A DNA stretch of 64,000 nt from NCBI RefSeq assembly GCF_018446385.1, contig NW_024589879.1:17000-80999 (forward strand), in the 5' to 3' direction. A program made the translations under genes and the position numbers. The notes under the pieces are model-generated. The model was not told where the DNA came from and did not search any database. It saw only the letters and a program-made list of their open reading frames with translations. This document shows, in pieces, positions 32,602 through 45,522 of this stretch. Position 1 is the first letter of the stretch. Every line of letters begins with the position of its first letter. The DNA is from Zingiber officinale. Taxonomy: Eukaryota > Streptophyta > Magnoliopsida > Zingiberales > Zingiberaceae.

Positions 32602-33662
32602 ATTTTTATTCAGGCAGGGTGTGTTGCAGCAGGTTGCTCTGTTTGGCTCCGCTGGTCCGCTCATGGGTAGTGTGACTGCAGCGTGGTAGCACGTCAGGGA
32701 TCCCTCCTCTGGACTGGCTCAGGGAGATGAGAGCATTGAGCTCCCCCACTTATGATTTGGGATAGGAGGATAGGTGTACTCCGACAACATCCTGTCCACT
32801 CGGTCTCTCATCAGGAGCAGTGATGACAGAGTGCACAGTTGTCATAGCCCTACCCACTCGGTCTCACCATCGTGTGTGAGATGGCTGACTGGCATCAGAG
32901 GTGACCAGGACATGTCATTGGCATCATATGCATGATTGCATTTATTGCTTGTGTTTACTGCATTTTATTTGTTGCATATTGGTTGGATGCATATGTTTGA
33001 CATGCATACAGGGGCATGTTACCTTTGGTCTGACGACCATATCATTCTGATAAGAGATCCTGGTGAGTACAGTTTCTTCTTATCTTACAGTTTTGCATTT
33101 TCCATTACTCCAGGAGACTGTACACATATTTATTACTATTAGTTATAGTTTACTATGCATGTCAACTTGGTATCCGCTGAGTGTTGGATTCACCCTATTG
33201 ATATTTTCTTATTTCAGGTTGAGGCCGCCAGTAGGTTCCAATCGCTAGTCCCCACTTCGGGTCGCGTCGATTTTCTACTCTTTAGTCTTTTTGTTCCTTG
33301 TTACATTTTATATATGTGTGTGTGTGATGCGTATGATTTGTACTCGGGGAATTTTTATCGAACTTTGGGTTTACTACTTATTTTTTGTTGCGTTGGTTTC
33401 TCTGTTGTGTTTTGCCTTTTCCGTTGTAGTAGTGGAGTATGTGGTTTTCAAATAAACTGCGTGGTTGTGTAGTCAGCCAGAGGTTGATTTATTATTAACT
33501 GTGTGGATTGTTTAGTTATGTTTATTATTATTGTTTCGGCCGTGTTGGCCGAGGTTTGTGTGGCCCAGAGGGTCTTGTAGTAAAGTTTTATATTATCACC
33601 CGTACAGGGGATGTGCTGCCGAAATTTCTTCTGGCAAGGACTACCTGGGGCGTGACAGTTAT

Positions 33663-35720
33663 TGTTGGGGAATGCCCGATATGGTGTGTGCTAAAATATA
33701 TTTCATAAACATATGCAGCGGAAATAAAAATATAATAATTTCTAATGATTACAATACACACACCACACGAATATAAGATATATCTCATGCACCACACGAA
33801 TATAAGATATATCTCATACAGACATGATCATAATATTAAAATTTTACGGAAAGTAAATTTACTTTAGGTATACCTAACCATTCATTAACGAACCTTGTAG
33901 AAAATGTTTGCTAGCCTCGCAAGGCAAATCTCCTTCAGAATCAATGAGCAAACAACAAATTGATGAGGAGTGGAATTGGAATCAACCAAGCGACACTCTA
34001 AAACCTTACCTCTATTTGTATTTACGCCGAGCTATTGTCAAGACGACCTCAGAAGTCACGAGTTCCATCTTCGCGAAAGGTATTAGTCTTGCGTGCGAAG
34101 GCGGAACAATCTGAGAGAATTCCCACGGTATGATTTGGAGAGTGGCGCGACACTAAAATCGTCAACATTGAATTCGCCGACATTGAATTCATCGGCACTA
34201 AATTTGTTGGCACTGAATTCGTTGACACTGAATTCGTCGACATCAAATTTGGTAGTTGGAGGTGGCCGACGGTAACTCTTGGGCAATAGCTAGAGAGATG
34301 GAGAGGGAGAAAAGGATGTTAAGAAACCCTAATTAAAATAGAGTTTTCTCTCAAAGAATAAAATCACTTCTCTCTTCTCCTCATAGAAGGTATTTATATA
34401 CTCCTACATGACTTGGGGAGTAAGTCATCTCCCAAACCTAATAAGCAAAGTCAACCATGATTCATTACCATTTAGATTAAGTTTGGCTCAAAACTAAATC
34501 ATCTTGGTTCATAATTAAACCAAACACTTTTGATTTATTATTAAACTAAATTATTTCATAACTAAATCAAACCCCTTTTGATTTATTATCAAACCAAAAT
34601 GAATACATATCTCCTATAATAGTCATGGCTAATTCGGGGTTTTGTTTCGATAAATAACTTTTCATATTTGTCCTTTTTGTTTGGTTCAACTAAACTCTAT
34701 CTCTCTCTTGATTTAAGAATTCAATTCTCAAACTCATTTTAAGTCTCTAAGATAAACTCGCAGTGCGTGTAACTTTATAGGTTCCCGATTATGTTAGTCA
34801 TCTATAATTAACCATTAATTATAGAACGATCATGAGTGACACCTAGTAGCATATTATGATATCAAATTTATCAAAAAATCACAGTTGATTCCAGAACCAC
34901 TTTTGAACCCTTCAATAACTACAATGAGTCGTGTCTCATTTCCTTCACTCGTCTTATACCCACTTGGTTCAAGACATGGTCTATGTGTTAGTCCCCACTA
35001 GGCTGACTATGTTACACCTAGCTCAAGTAATATTTTTTTATCCTGTAGATTCAAATTACTCGTATATGTGTCAAAAAGTCTCATCCTTTTGACATATGAT
35101 GCTTTGGCTAAAATTTGAGTAACAATCATGACAAGTGTCATAGGGTATACATCTCCTTTTACAATGAGTGGTGAATCTTTTATTGGCTATTCAAATGCTT
35201 TCGAACATTTCAATTTATACCCAATCATCTCGGGTCCACACCTCCATGGAGATGTTTGTTTAAGATAGCAAAGTATAAGTGGTCATGACCAAGATAACTT
35301 GAATATCTCAAGTCGAAGGAAACTTACACTCGAATAATAATAAGAGTTTCATTGACATATCTATATATAGAGAGAACCATATGAAGTCTTATAACATGTC
35401 ACTCCAATGAACTAGTTACCATAACTAACATCTATGTTTAACTCTCGATATTTCAATATCTTCAGCTAGTGAGGAATAACTGTAGTTAGATCAAGGAGTA
35501 TAATCCGTGCTAGTATCACAGAATCGATAATGTTCGAACTCATCAATTCATCAAGTATGAACTATTTCAATACATTCATAATTGCACATGTAGAGATGCT
35601 CATAAGTTGTGATCTAATCACAAGTTCTCTTATGTTATGAATCATATTACAGATATTCAATAAATAAATTTAAGATCCAATCAAACACATATAGACTATA
35701 CACTCAAATAGTGAATTTTT
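33663..35720 (-). repeat. Probable LTR-derived block, type not identified
   Basis: It begins TGTTGGGGAATGCCC, directly after the GTTAT duplication of the solo LTR, and contains 'catatgcagcggaaataa', an arrangement typical of minus-oriented copia LTRs. A 31-bp unit (caccacacgaatataagatatatctcat) is duplicated at 33760-33820. No open frame of note is present and the right border is uncertain. Confidence 0.4.
34160..34252. repeat. 18-bp tandem repeat rich in GAATTCG
   Basis: About five imperfect units of 'ttgaattcgtcgacactg' type occur in tandem. They sit inside the LTR-like block and give small open frames on both strands. Confidence 0.75.
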
Positions 35721-36075
35721 ATTTATCTAATAAATAGGTATAAACTATAAGATAATTATCTCAAACATAACAACGGTAAATACTATAACTACGATAACAA
35801 CTACAAAATTATATAATTGTTATAACTATGATAATAAACATGTAGCTGTTATCAAAATTATAGGGGTCATAATTTTATAATCGTTACAATATGGATTAAT
35901 ATAACTATCTGATCAATTTAGAATTGAATGTGTAGTATGAAAAATAATGTAAAATAATATTATTTTACCGTGTCTGTGTGATGGTTTTTGATAAAATAAA
36001 AATCAAAAAGAGACCTTCATAATTTTTTAAAAAACTTTTTCTTTTTATTTTTATTTTTATTTTTATTTTTATCCA
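35720..36075. other. AT-rich intergenic, microsatellite
   Basis: No gene is seen. A (TTTTTA)n tract occupies about 36040-36071. Near 35770-35890 several 'ataactat/gttataact' inverted motifs occur without a clear element. Confidence 0.5.
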
Positions 36076-36930
36076 TTTTATATGAGATTTAATTGTAACT
36101 TGGAAGGGAGCTTTGTGAGTCCTATTCCACTCACTGTCGCGTCCCTTTCGGCGAGAGCAGAGCAGCTCGAGCCGCGTGTTGGCATTCTGGTGACCGCTCT
36201 TAGCTCAAACAGTGACAGCGCACGCGGTAGGTGTTCGCCAGATTGCCCCTGTGACCGGAAAGCCACCGCCAATAGGTGTTCGACGGATTGTCTCAACCAG
36301 CAATAACTCTTTAATCAGCAGGTGCCGCTGCCTCCAAGTCTCCCTGTTCAATTCTAAATCCCGCCAATCGTTTCGATTCTATCTATTAATTGCGCCAGTG
36401 CTTTTCTTTCCGCATCCACGTTTGATTTGCTCGATCGGCTGTTGAGCCGTCTGCTCCCTGTGGTCGACAAATCAGAGAGCGCGTTCGATACTTTTAGCTC
36501 GGTGGAGGAGGTAAAGAACACAAAGTCGGTAGGCCAGTGCTGTCGCAGCAAGCAGTAAGCAAGCCATAAAATCTTACACTTTCAGTTGATTATTAAGCTC
36601 TGCCACGGAAAAAGCCTACGTCAAAGTTGCACGTAGCAGATGTATTTTGACAATTCTCCGTGCTTAATCATGCAGAGGCAACTAAATGAAGCTTTAGATT
36701 TGGTATGGGTTGCTGTCTTCGCTAGAGTAGTTGAAGGTCAAGAATTAAATTAGGAAGCTGCAGCAGATGAGGATTTCTAATTTGTTTGTTCTGGGCATTA
36801 AAAGTTTGGTGAGGAGGCAACCAACTAGTCGAGTGTCCGAGGACACCTGCCCATTTGATCGAGACCAATGCTCCATTAATTGCCCTTTTTTGCAGGCAAG
36901 CAATGCTAGTGGTTGATCTAACTCCAAACT
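36076..36930. other. GC-richer island with splice-like signals, unidentified
   Basis: Composition rises sharply from the AT-rich flanks. On plus, a short open stretch at about 36420-36512 (FDLLDRLLSRLLPVVDKSE, then SAFDTFSSVEE) ends at GAG|gtaaag. A 27-bp piece 36674-36700 lies between 'catgcag' and 'gtatgg'. On minus, 36354-36551 is open. I do not recognise any product; it may be a remnant or a non-coding transcript. Confidence 0.25.
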
Positions 36931-38900
36931 AAAGAAGCCGTGTTAGTATCCCAACACTCGCTGATCATTATCCGTCTATCCCCTTTAATAATTCAGGCTT
37001 TTGATTGTGAAACTGATGCTGATCATGCACCGTAGTGAAGCATTGTTTATCTGAATTTTATCCTTTTAGATGATGTGTGTTGTTTGGTAATTCTGCATCA
37101 CTGGTCAAAGTCTCTCTCTCTGCTTTTACTCTTTATTTTTGGGGATTGAACGCTGTAAACTGTTAGCCTGGTTTTGCAAAAGCCGCCATGAAAGATGATG
37201 ATGAAAAACTCTACCACACTTTAGCGTGCTTTTCGTTTAGTCATACTTTAGGATACTCAAAGTTGGATTTTTCCTTGACTTTTGTTTCATTTCTACGACT
37301 TCCGTAAATCTGCTCTGTTTAACCTAAAAACTTTGTACTCGCTCAACAATTGTCTTGAATGAAGTACGTAATTAGTCAAACTCGGAGAAAATTAGCAGCA
37401 TGATTTTAGGTTTTTGTTGGCGTTTCTCTCGTAAGGCTTTGCCAATATAACGCCGGCTCTAGTTGGGTTTAGTGTTTGATTTGATCAATATATATAAATT
37501 AAATGAATGAATAATGATTTTATGTATTTATCTTTCTCTATATTCATGAACACCCTAAGGATGATTTATGTGGCAATTCCATATTTTTAAATAACATATT
37601 AAACTAAATAAACATGTATGAATATATTTGTATTTAACTCGTTAATATTCATAATAAAAGTTTTGAGTTGTCCGTGAATAATATTTGTGAACAATATTTA
37701 TAGACAAAATTTTTTTAATCATATTCATCAATAAAAAAACTTATTAAATAAATAAACAAGTTTATATTATAGCTCAACAATCAATTAAGTTTAAAAAATT
37801 AAAAATTTTAATCAATTAAATTTGAGTGAGAGAACCAAGCTCAACTCAAATTGAACCAAACTTAAATTTGGAAAAAAGAAATCAAATTAAGTTTAAACAA
37901 CAATTTTAACAACTTAAATCATTTCAAGCTCAACTCAATCTATTTTGTGCAATGTAGATATTAAAGGGTATTATAATAATCGCTTGTTAAAAACATTAGA
38001 AAAAGGGTGTTATAACATCCTTTGTTAAAACACATTCAAAGTCTTGAAGGCGTTCGTGTGAATATGAGGTGGGTCAACCCATGTCTATATTTTTTTTAGT
38101 TTTTAAATTTTAATTATAAACAATTATAAATTTTAAATTAAAAATTAAATAAAACGGTTAATTTATTAATGACTATTTTTAACGACTATTTTTTAGCGAC
38201 TAATTCGAAATTCTATCTATAAATACCCATCATTTTTATTTTCACAACTTTGTAATTTTATTTTCTCACATACATCTATTTTATTTAATAAATATATTTT
38301 TTTTTAAATAATAAAATTATATTTTTAAAAGTAAGATTATTATTAAAAAAATAATAATAATTTAAATATTTTAAAATATATTTAAAATGTATTTATTCAA
38401 TATAATATAATTTTAAGATGATTAAATGGATTGTGAGAATTATAAATAATGAATGTTAATATTAAAAGAAATATAAATGAAAGAAAGATATTATTATAAT
38501 GAGTATATGCATTTCATACTTTTTGACGAGATGATATATAGATATAATATTATGGATGCTCTTATTAAATAAACTTAAATATGGTACAATTTAATCCGGA
38601 TTAATTCGTTTACGATCTGGACACTCATAAAGAAAAAAATCTATTTTCATTCGATGCTCCATCAAATTTATCTAATCAAAATTGAAGAATTAAAGGTTCT
38701 TGCACTTGCTCCTATCGTTTTAAATACTTCCCAAGATTTTTGTATTGATTTTACGTTACGTGGCAAGATTAATAAGAGGTCCCACCTCTTTAAACACATG
38801 CCGTATTCTGTTTAGTCCATACGAATTATGAAATTATCTATTTGTTCTCTTCCGCAGGACACCCAAGTGGTCCCCTCTCGGTTAACCAAGTAACCATTCT
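36931..38900. other. AT-rich intergenic region
   Basis: I see no supported gene, RNA or well-bounded repeat in this 2 kb. The part from 37480 to 38700 is very AT-rich. Confidence 0.5.
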
Positions 38901-39069
38901 AACCTCCTCTGGCCCCACCGCGGTCAAAATTTAGGTAGCCGACACGAACAATTTAACGGCCGTCGGCGCCGTCATTTCCACCGTTACGGCCCGCAATAAA
39001 TTCCGCCCCGCTCCTCCCCCATCCGCTCCTCTCTATCCCTTTCCTCTTCTCGCCTTTCCGCTCTCATCT

Positions 39070-39073
<4 letters not shown>

Positions 39074-39101
<28 letters not shown>

Positions 39102-39104
39102 CCT
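39074..39104 (+). repeat. (CT)n tract in the 5' leader of the ARM gene
   Basis: An almost pure CT run lies immediately upstream of the start codon at 39106. Pyrimidine tracts of this kind are common in plant 5' UTRs and core promoters. Confidence 0.85.
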
Positions 39105-39105
39105 C

Positions 39106-40388
39106 ATGGGATCGTCAGAGAACTGGGCCTCCACCGAGAGCTCGAGCAGCCGCGGCCTCTACGGGAGGGTGTCGGCGGCGGAGCTCGAGGGCATCATCGT
39201 CCGCGTCGGGTCCGGAGAGGAGGAGCAAAAAGTTCAGGCGGCGATGGAAATCCGGCGCCTCACCAAGACCTCCTCCAGGAACCGCCGCCACCTCTCCCTC
39301 GCCGTCGACCCTCTCGTGGCGATGCTGCGGTCGCCGAGCTACGAGTCCTGCGAGGCCGCCATCCTCGCCCTCCTCAATCTTGCCGTCAAGGACGAAAGGT
39401 GCGATCTTTCGTGCTTACTAGGGTTAAAAATCGCTCCTTTTTAAGCAAATTCTTGTTCCCTAATCTATCCTTGGTCCCAAAAGTAAAGAGGATACGAATT
39501 GATTTTTTTTTTTCTTCTTGAATTTTCAGGAACAAGATCAGCGTCGTGGATGCAGGTGCCCTGGAACCATTAATTAGCTTCTTGGATTCTACAAATTTGG
39601 ATTTGCAAGGGTTTGCTACTGCTGCACTTTTTACGCTGTCGGCTTCAAACGTGAACAAGCCAAGAATCAGTGCTTCCGGAGCTATCCCCCTTCTTGTCAA
39701 GGTCGTCGAGGAAGGAAGCCAGCAAGCCAAGATGGATGCCATTGCAGCCCTCCAAAATCTCTCCACCATCCAAGACAACCTCAGAAGTATCCTCTCGCTT
39801 CATCCCATACCTTCTCTGGTCAGCTTCCTCAAATCCTGCGACAAGTCCACGAAACCAGCTGAGAAGTGCTGCGCCCTTCTGGAATTACTAGTCAATTTCG
39901 ACGAAGGGAGAACCGCTCTGACGCGCGAGGAAGGTGGGGTTCTAAGCGTGGTGGAAGTTCTCGAAGAAGGATCCCCTCCGAGCCGCGAGCACGCGGTCGG
40001 AGCCCTCTTAACGATGTGCGAGAGCGACCGGAGTCGGTACCGGGAAGTAATTCTCCGAGAAGGCGCCATTCCTGGCCTCCTCGAGCTGACGGTTCAGGGG
40101 TCAGTACAGTGCCAAGCGAAAGCCCGACGGCTGCTGGAGCTGCTGAGGGAGTCCCCCTACCGGAGACGCCAACTGGAAGCCGACACGCTGGAGAACATCG
40201 TGAGCAGCATCGTCTCGAAGGTCGTCGACGGCGACGAGCAGACAGAGAAGGCAAAGAAGATGCTGGCGGAGATGGTTCAGATCAGCATGGAGCAGAGCCT
40301 GAGGCACTTGCAGAGGAGAGCTCTGGTGGTGTGCACTCCCACTGAGCTCCCCCTTGCCAATCGACCATCCCAAGTCCCCTCAAAATAG
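39106..40388 (+). CDS. ARM-repeat protein (U-box/PUB-like, no U-box), 383 aa
   Basis: Two exons, 39106-39398 and 39530-40388, join across a 131-bp intron (AAG|gtgcga ... ttttcag|GAAC, phase 2). A Ser-rich N-terminus (STESSSSRGLYGR) is followed by armadillo repeats from about residue 30 to 330. Examples are EAAILALLNLAV, GALEPLISFLDS, ATAALFTLSA, GAIPLLVKVVEEGS and AIAALQNLS. The tail ends EQSLRHLQRRALVVCTP. This architecture matches the small plant ARM proteins related to the ARM half of U-box E3 ligases, which bind partner proteins; no U-box precedes the repeats. The start has a CT-rich leader and no upstream in-frame extension. High GC in the exons is typical of monocots. Exact function is not deducible. 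Confidence 0.9.
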
Positions 40389-40650
40389 CAAAAGAGAGAA
40401 GAGAACGCCATTAACTCTCTTTGTTAGAAGAAAATTGATCAGATGATGCCAGTCCAGGCCAGCGATGGTACGAGTGACTGGTGAAGTGTTCGTCTGCGAC
40501 TTCTGTGCATAAATTGTTACTTCCCCTGTTTTATTGGGCGATTGAAAGCTTGCATTCTGTACAATACTTGTCTCCCTCTCTCTCTACCTGTATTACTGTC
40601 AATTCACTGCCATGGCAGAAGAAGAGTTTATATGCATTGTAATATTGATC

Positions 40651-40656
40651 AATAAA
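40651..40656 (+). terminator. Possible poly(A) signal of the ARM gene
   Basis: AATAAA lies 263 bp after the stop codon in an AT-rich tail; it is a plausible plant polyadenylation signal. Confidence 0.4.
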
Positions 40657-40994
40657 TATCTAGAATATAAAGAAACTTTGGAATTTGAATACTAAAAATA
40701 TTGATGTAGCATAGTACAATTTGATTGTAACCTCAATGTTTTTTCGTATAAGGATATGATTGTTTTTATATGAGAATGGTATAAAATTTCGTGGTGGGAG
40801 AATGAGAGTATCCTGAGAGATTTTAAATTTAAAATAAAAAAAAAAACATTAATACCAAATGAAAACAAAATTATATGTGAGGGTGAAATTTAAATTTTTA
40901 GGATGACTTAGGTTTAAAATAGTTTTTGGAATGAAATTGGAAAGAATAATAATCAAATTGAAGAGTTTAACAGAAGAAAAGACATATAAATTAA
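40657..40994. other. AT-rich intergenic stretch
   Basis: No gene or repeat is supported between the ARM gene tail and the inverted-repeat transposon. Confidence 0.5.
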
Positions 40995-42011
40995 GGGGGT
41001 GTTTGGTTTATTTAGGAAAATAATAGTGAAGAATGAGAATAGCAATCATTAATTGTCATTGTTAATATTTGAATTACAGGAATAGGAATACAAATAAGAA
41101 AATGAATCCTTAAAATTGGATAATAACTTATTCTCATGTACCCCTTCAATGAGTCATTACTTTATTTTCAACAATCAAAATATTCTCTTATTCCAAAAAC
41201 ACCCTTGACCTAAAACTAAAATTTTCTCCCTTAATATCAAATATCAAAATATATTTATTTAATTTTTCTTTCATATCACTTTCTCTCTCCTTATTCTCTC
41301 TCCTCATTTTATCATACACTTTCTCTCTTCTTAATCTCTTCCATCAGACTCTCTTTCCTCTTTCTCTCTCGTTACACTTTCTCTCTCCTTAATCTCTTCC
41401 ATTACACTCTCTTCTCTCTTTTTTTTCTCATCATACTTTCTCTCTACTCAATCTTTCTCATCACACTCTCTTTTCTTTTTTTTTCTCATCACACTTTCGC
41501 TCTCATCATGTTTTCTCTCTCATCACACTTTCTCTCTCCCCAATCACTCTCATCACACTCGTTTTTTTCATCACACTTTCTCTCTTATCATACTTTCTCT
41601 CTCCTCATTTTTTCTCACTACACTTTCTCTCTCTTCATCCTCTCCCATCATACTTTCTCTCACATCATATTTTTTCTCTCATCATACTCTCTCTCATCAC
41701 ACTCTCTTTCCTCATTTTCTCTCATCACAATTATATTTCTCTCTCTTCATTCTTTCTCAGCACATTTTCTCTCTCATCATACATTCTCTCTCATCATATT
41801 TTTCTCTCACATTCAACTTTCTCTCACATCTAATTTTTTATCTTATTTTTCTTTAAGGGTAAAAAAAAAAAATTGATTTATTCTGATAGAAAATATGCAA
41901 CTAACTAAACATTACTTTTAAGAGTGATATCCATGCTCATGCTCATTCTCATTCCACAATACTATGATTCGCATTTCGATTCCTATTCCTAGGAAAGAAC
42001 CAAACGCCCCC
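40995..42011. mobile_element. MITE-like element with terminal inverted repeats, about 1 kb
   Basis: The left end GGGGGTGTTTGGTTTATTTAGGAA mirrors the right end, which in reverse complement reads GGGGGCGTTTGGTTCTTTCCTAGGAA. Similarity continues inward to AATGAGAAT. Flanking TTAA (left) and TCAA (right) could be a 3-4 bp duplication with one mismatch. GGG..TGTTTGGTT ends with short TA-rich duplications fit Tourist/PIF-Harbinger-type non-autonomous elements; the superfamily is inferred. No transposase is present. Confidence 0.7.
41270..41850. repeat. Pyrimidine-rich repeat field (CTCTCATCACACTTT)
   Basis: Dozens of imperfect units of 'tctctc(a)tcacactttctctc' type fill the centre of the MITE-like element, making an almost purine-free plus strand for nearly 600 bp. 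The open frame 41508-41876 (Ser/Leu/His-rich) is a repeat artefact. Confidence 0.85.
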
Positions 42012-42674
42012 TCAATTTTTCCATATCTTCCTTTTCACTATAAATGGCTAAATTTTATTATATTTAAATCTTTTTATCACGTAAATTTATCTTCATGTAT
42101 AATTTCTGTACTTCAATTTTATTTTTTTTCATTCGAAAGTAACCAAAATTCAATTGAATATTAATACTTTTTATTCAATAAATTTTAAATAACGAAAATT
42201 GAAAAATGTAGTAAAACTTGGATCAATGCTTATTTTATGAGACAAAAACTAGAAAATGGCAAACATTAGAAGTAAAGTAAAGTAAATAAATTGCGAAAAC
42301 AATGAATCTTGTAGAGATATTTGTATAAATTTTATAATCCATCAGACTAAATAGATTAGCTTAGGAAAAAAAATAAATCCAAGAATACACTAAATAAGAC
42401 CAAGGACAAAAAAATTAAAAGTGATTAAAGAAATTTCAATATCACATAAAATCTTAGCTTGCATGGAATTCATGTCGATGCTGATTGCTGAGTTCTTGTT
42501 AATTCCAAACATTCAACTATATATGATTAAAGCATAAAGCGAATATCATTAACCATATTATATTGTTTCTTATTACAGCACAACGTTTACCAAATTACAA
42601 ACCATATCGCAAACAAATAGATAACCATAAATAGAACGATCGATCGATGGAGATGAATGGAGCAGAGCAACCTC
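42012..42674. other. AT-rich intergenic and 3' UTR of the peroxidase
   Basis: No separate gene is seen. The last ~130 bp before 42674 probably belong to the peroxidase 3' UTR. Confidence 0.5.
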
Positions 42675-43820
<1,146 letters not shown>

Positions 43821-43866
43821 TCAGAACTAGTTGATTAGCTGATTGCTTGAAGAAGAGTATGGTGGG

Positions 43867-43875
43867 TATTTATAG
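43867..43875 (-). promoter_or_regulatory. TATA box of the peroxidase gene
   Basis: The minus strand reads CTATAAATA about 50 bp upstream of the start codon. Confidence 0.65.
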
Positions 43876-43898
43876 AGGAATGCGTGGATTAGAATCAT

Positions 43899-43917
43899 TC
43901 ATGCATGCATGCATGCA
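43899..43917. repeat. (ATGC)n microsatellite
   Basis: About four tandem ATGC units lie upstream of the peroxidase promoter. This sequence contains overlapping RY (CATGCA) motifs known as seed/ABI3-type elements; a regulatory role is only a possibility. Confidence 0.7.
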
Positions 43918-44166
43918 AGCAGAAGAAGTTAAAGATAAAATAATAGGAAATGAAAAGAAAACAATTGAGGAGACGGTAGAAAAGCGAAGAGTAGTTGTCA
44001 GTAGGTAGGTCGCCCTCTGTTATATTTGCTCGCATTGAAAAGCGATTTGAACATGAATTACTTAACTGCATGCGGTCTTCAAAGAGTAGTTTAATGTTGG
44101 GTGAGTAGGCAGAGTTGCGCGTTAGTTCCTGAATTGATTGCATGAGAAGCAAGCGAATGATTCAAG

Positions 44167-44193
44167 CAATAGAAGAAGAAGAAGAAGAAGAAG
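44167..44193. repeat. (GAA)n microsatellite
   Basis: A simple run of GAA triplets in the intergenic region upstream of the peroxidase. Confidence 0.8.
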
Positions 44194-44467
44194 GAAAAGT
44201 CGATCGGATTAGTTTACTTAATTATTTGGAAGGTGATTAAAGTAGTGTTTGATGAGATATTGAGAAAATAAGAGACATGTAGCTAGCTCAGCGCCGAGTA
44301 AAATGGGAGCAGTTGAAAGTACCTAATCCTTTTGACTTGGAATGTTGACCTGGCTATGGTTAAATTAGTTAAACTAATCTACCCAATTACCACCATTCAG
44401 ATGGCGACCATTCGCATTCTTAATCTCCCTTTAATATGAAGGGGGACCAGCCCAACTTTGTTATAGT

Positions 44468-44545
44468 GTGGGTTAGCTCAGTCGTCTAGAAGTGTAGCCC
44501 TTATGATGAAGGCGAGTTGTGTGCCTGTGCATCCATTCGACACAA
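44468..44545 (+). repeat. tRNA-like sequence, possible SINE head or tRNA relic
   Basis: GGGTTAGCTCAGTCGTC resembles a tRNA D-arm/A box (TRGCNNAGTNGG with one mismatch at the end). Downstream CATTCGACA weakly resembles a B box. The anticodon stem does not pair well, and no terminal duplication was found. Confidence 0.3.
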
Positions 44546-45520
44546 TTGAATTGCATCTCTTCACCTCAACTCTGTCTGTCAATGTGACTGATCTAAATTT
44601 GTAGTCTCGTAAGTGTGATGAGTCCATGATGTGGTTATATTAATTAGAGAGAAATAACTAGTGGTGTTATCAGGAAATGATCATCACAGTCCCCACAAAA
44701 TGTCCAGTTAGTTGTAATAGACTTGTTATAATGGAACAAAGAATCAATTTCTGAGATATATATTCTTAAAAAAAAACAACTCTTCTCACCCCTTAAATAA
44801 CATGGTACGTGAGGACGGAATATGAGAGGCATATGAAAGGAGTATAATCACCTTCTACTATAATCAAATGATCACCACAATTCATGTTACGGTAGGTTAA
44901 GAGAAGACTATTCCCAAGTGACTAACGATTTTGGAATAGAATGAACTCCGCTACATAAACGCCAAGAAAGAAAAGGAGAAGAAAAAAACAAAGTTATATT
45001 GATGTGCTATCAACATAGATTTACATCAACTCATCCAAGAGGGTTTATACTTCTTTAAGTCTCTCAAGAAGCCTAGCTAGCAACGGTTTCTTAATTGCTG
45101 CTAAATGGAAGAAGAATCAAAAGGATTAGGAAAAGACCGCGTGAATGCTAGCCATCATGAGCACTACTACCATCATGGGTTGTTGCGTCAATTCTCCCAA
45201 TGATCAATGAACTAAGAAATGTGATATACGATTTCAGATCAATAAAGTTGCCTAGATTCGAATATTACACTCTTATTTGTGGGCTCGAGATGCAAACTTA
45301 ATGTAAATTATAACAATCCTGTCTTTTTATAGTTTAACTTTTGAGAAAAGGATCTAGCATGGATGAAGGAGAGCACCAATAATTGGTAGTAGGCATCCAC
45401 AATTAGCATAATGCCCATGATTTCCATATCTCCAAGTATATCAGAATTCCACAAGTTTTGTTGAAACAAACCAAAGGAAAAATAAATAAAAAAGCTATAT
45501 CATAAAGCTTGCTCTAATAT
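44546..45520. other. Intergenic region, no feature
   Basis: No convincing coding, RNA or repeat feature is visible in this stretch. Confidence 0.5.
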
Positions 45521-45522
45521 AA

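Larger units (their letters stand above)
27207..33657 (+). mobile_element. Gypsy-type solo LTR (about 2.9 kb), interrupted by E4
   Basis: The left end TGTAAAATACG follows GTTAT and the right end GGGGCGTGACA precedes GTTAT. Removing E4 (29031-32601) leaves one LTR-like unit of about 2.9 kb with no primer-binding site, polypurine tract or coding frame. The CT-rich, GC-richer stretch 27400-27900 and the 'gcatgcatacaggggcatgtta' region look like a long plant Gypsy LTR. This is the product expected from recombination between the two LTRs of an element. The solo LTR call rests on the matching target duplication and the absence of internal sequence. Confidence 0.6.

Noticed and set aside
39866-40373. 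Arg-rich frames in other registers of the ARM gene
   Set aside because: Shadows of a GC-rich exon whose true frame has clear ARM repeats.
41508-41876. 122-aa Ser/His/Leu-rich frame
   Set aside because: Translation of the CTCTCATCACA repeat field.
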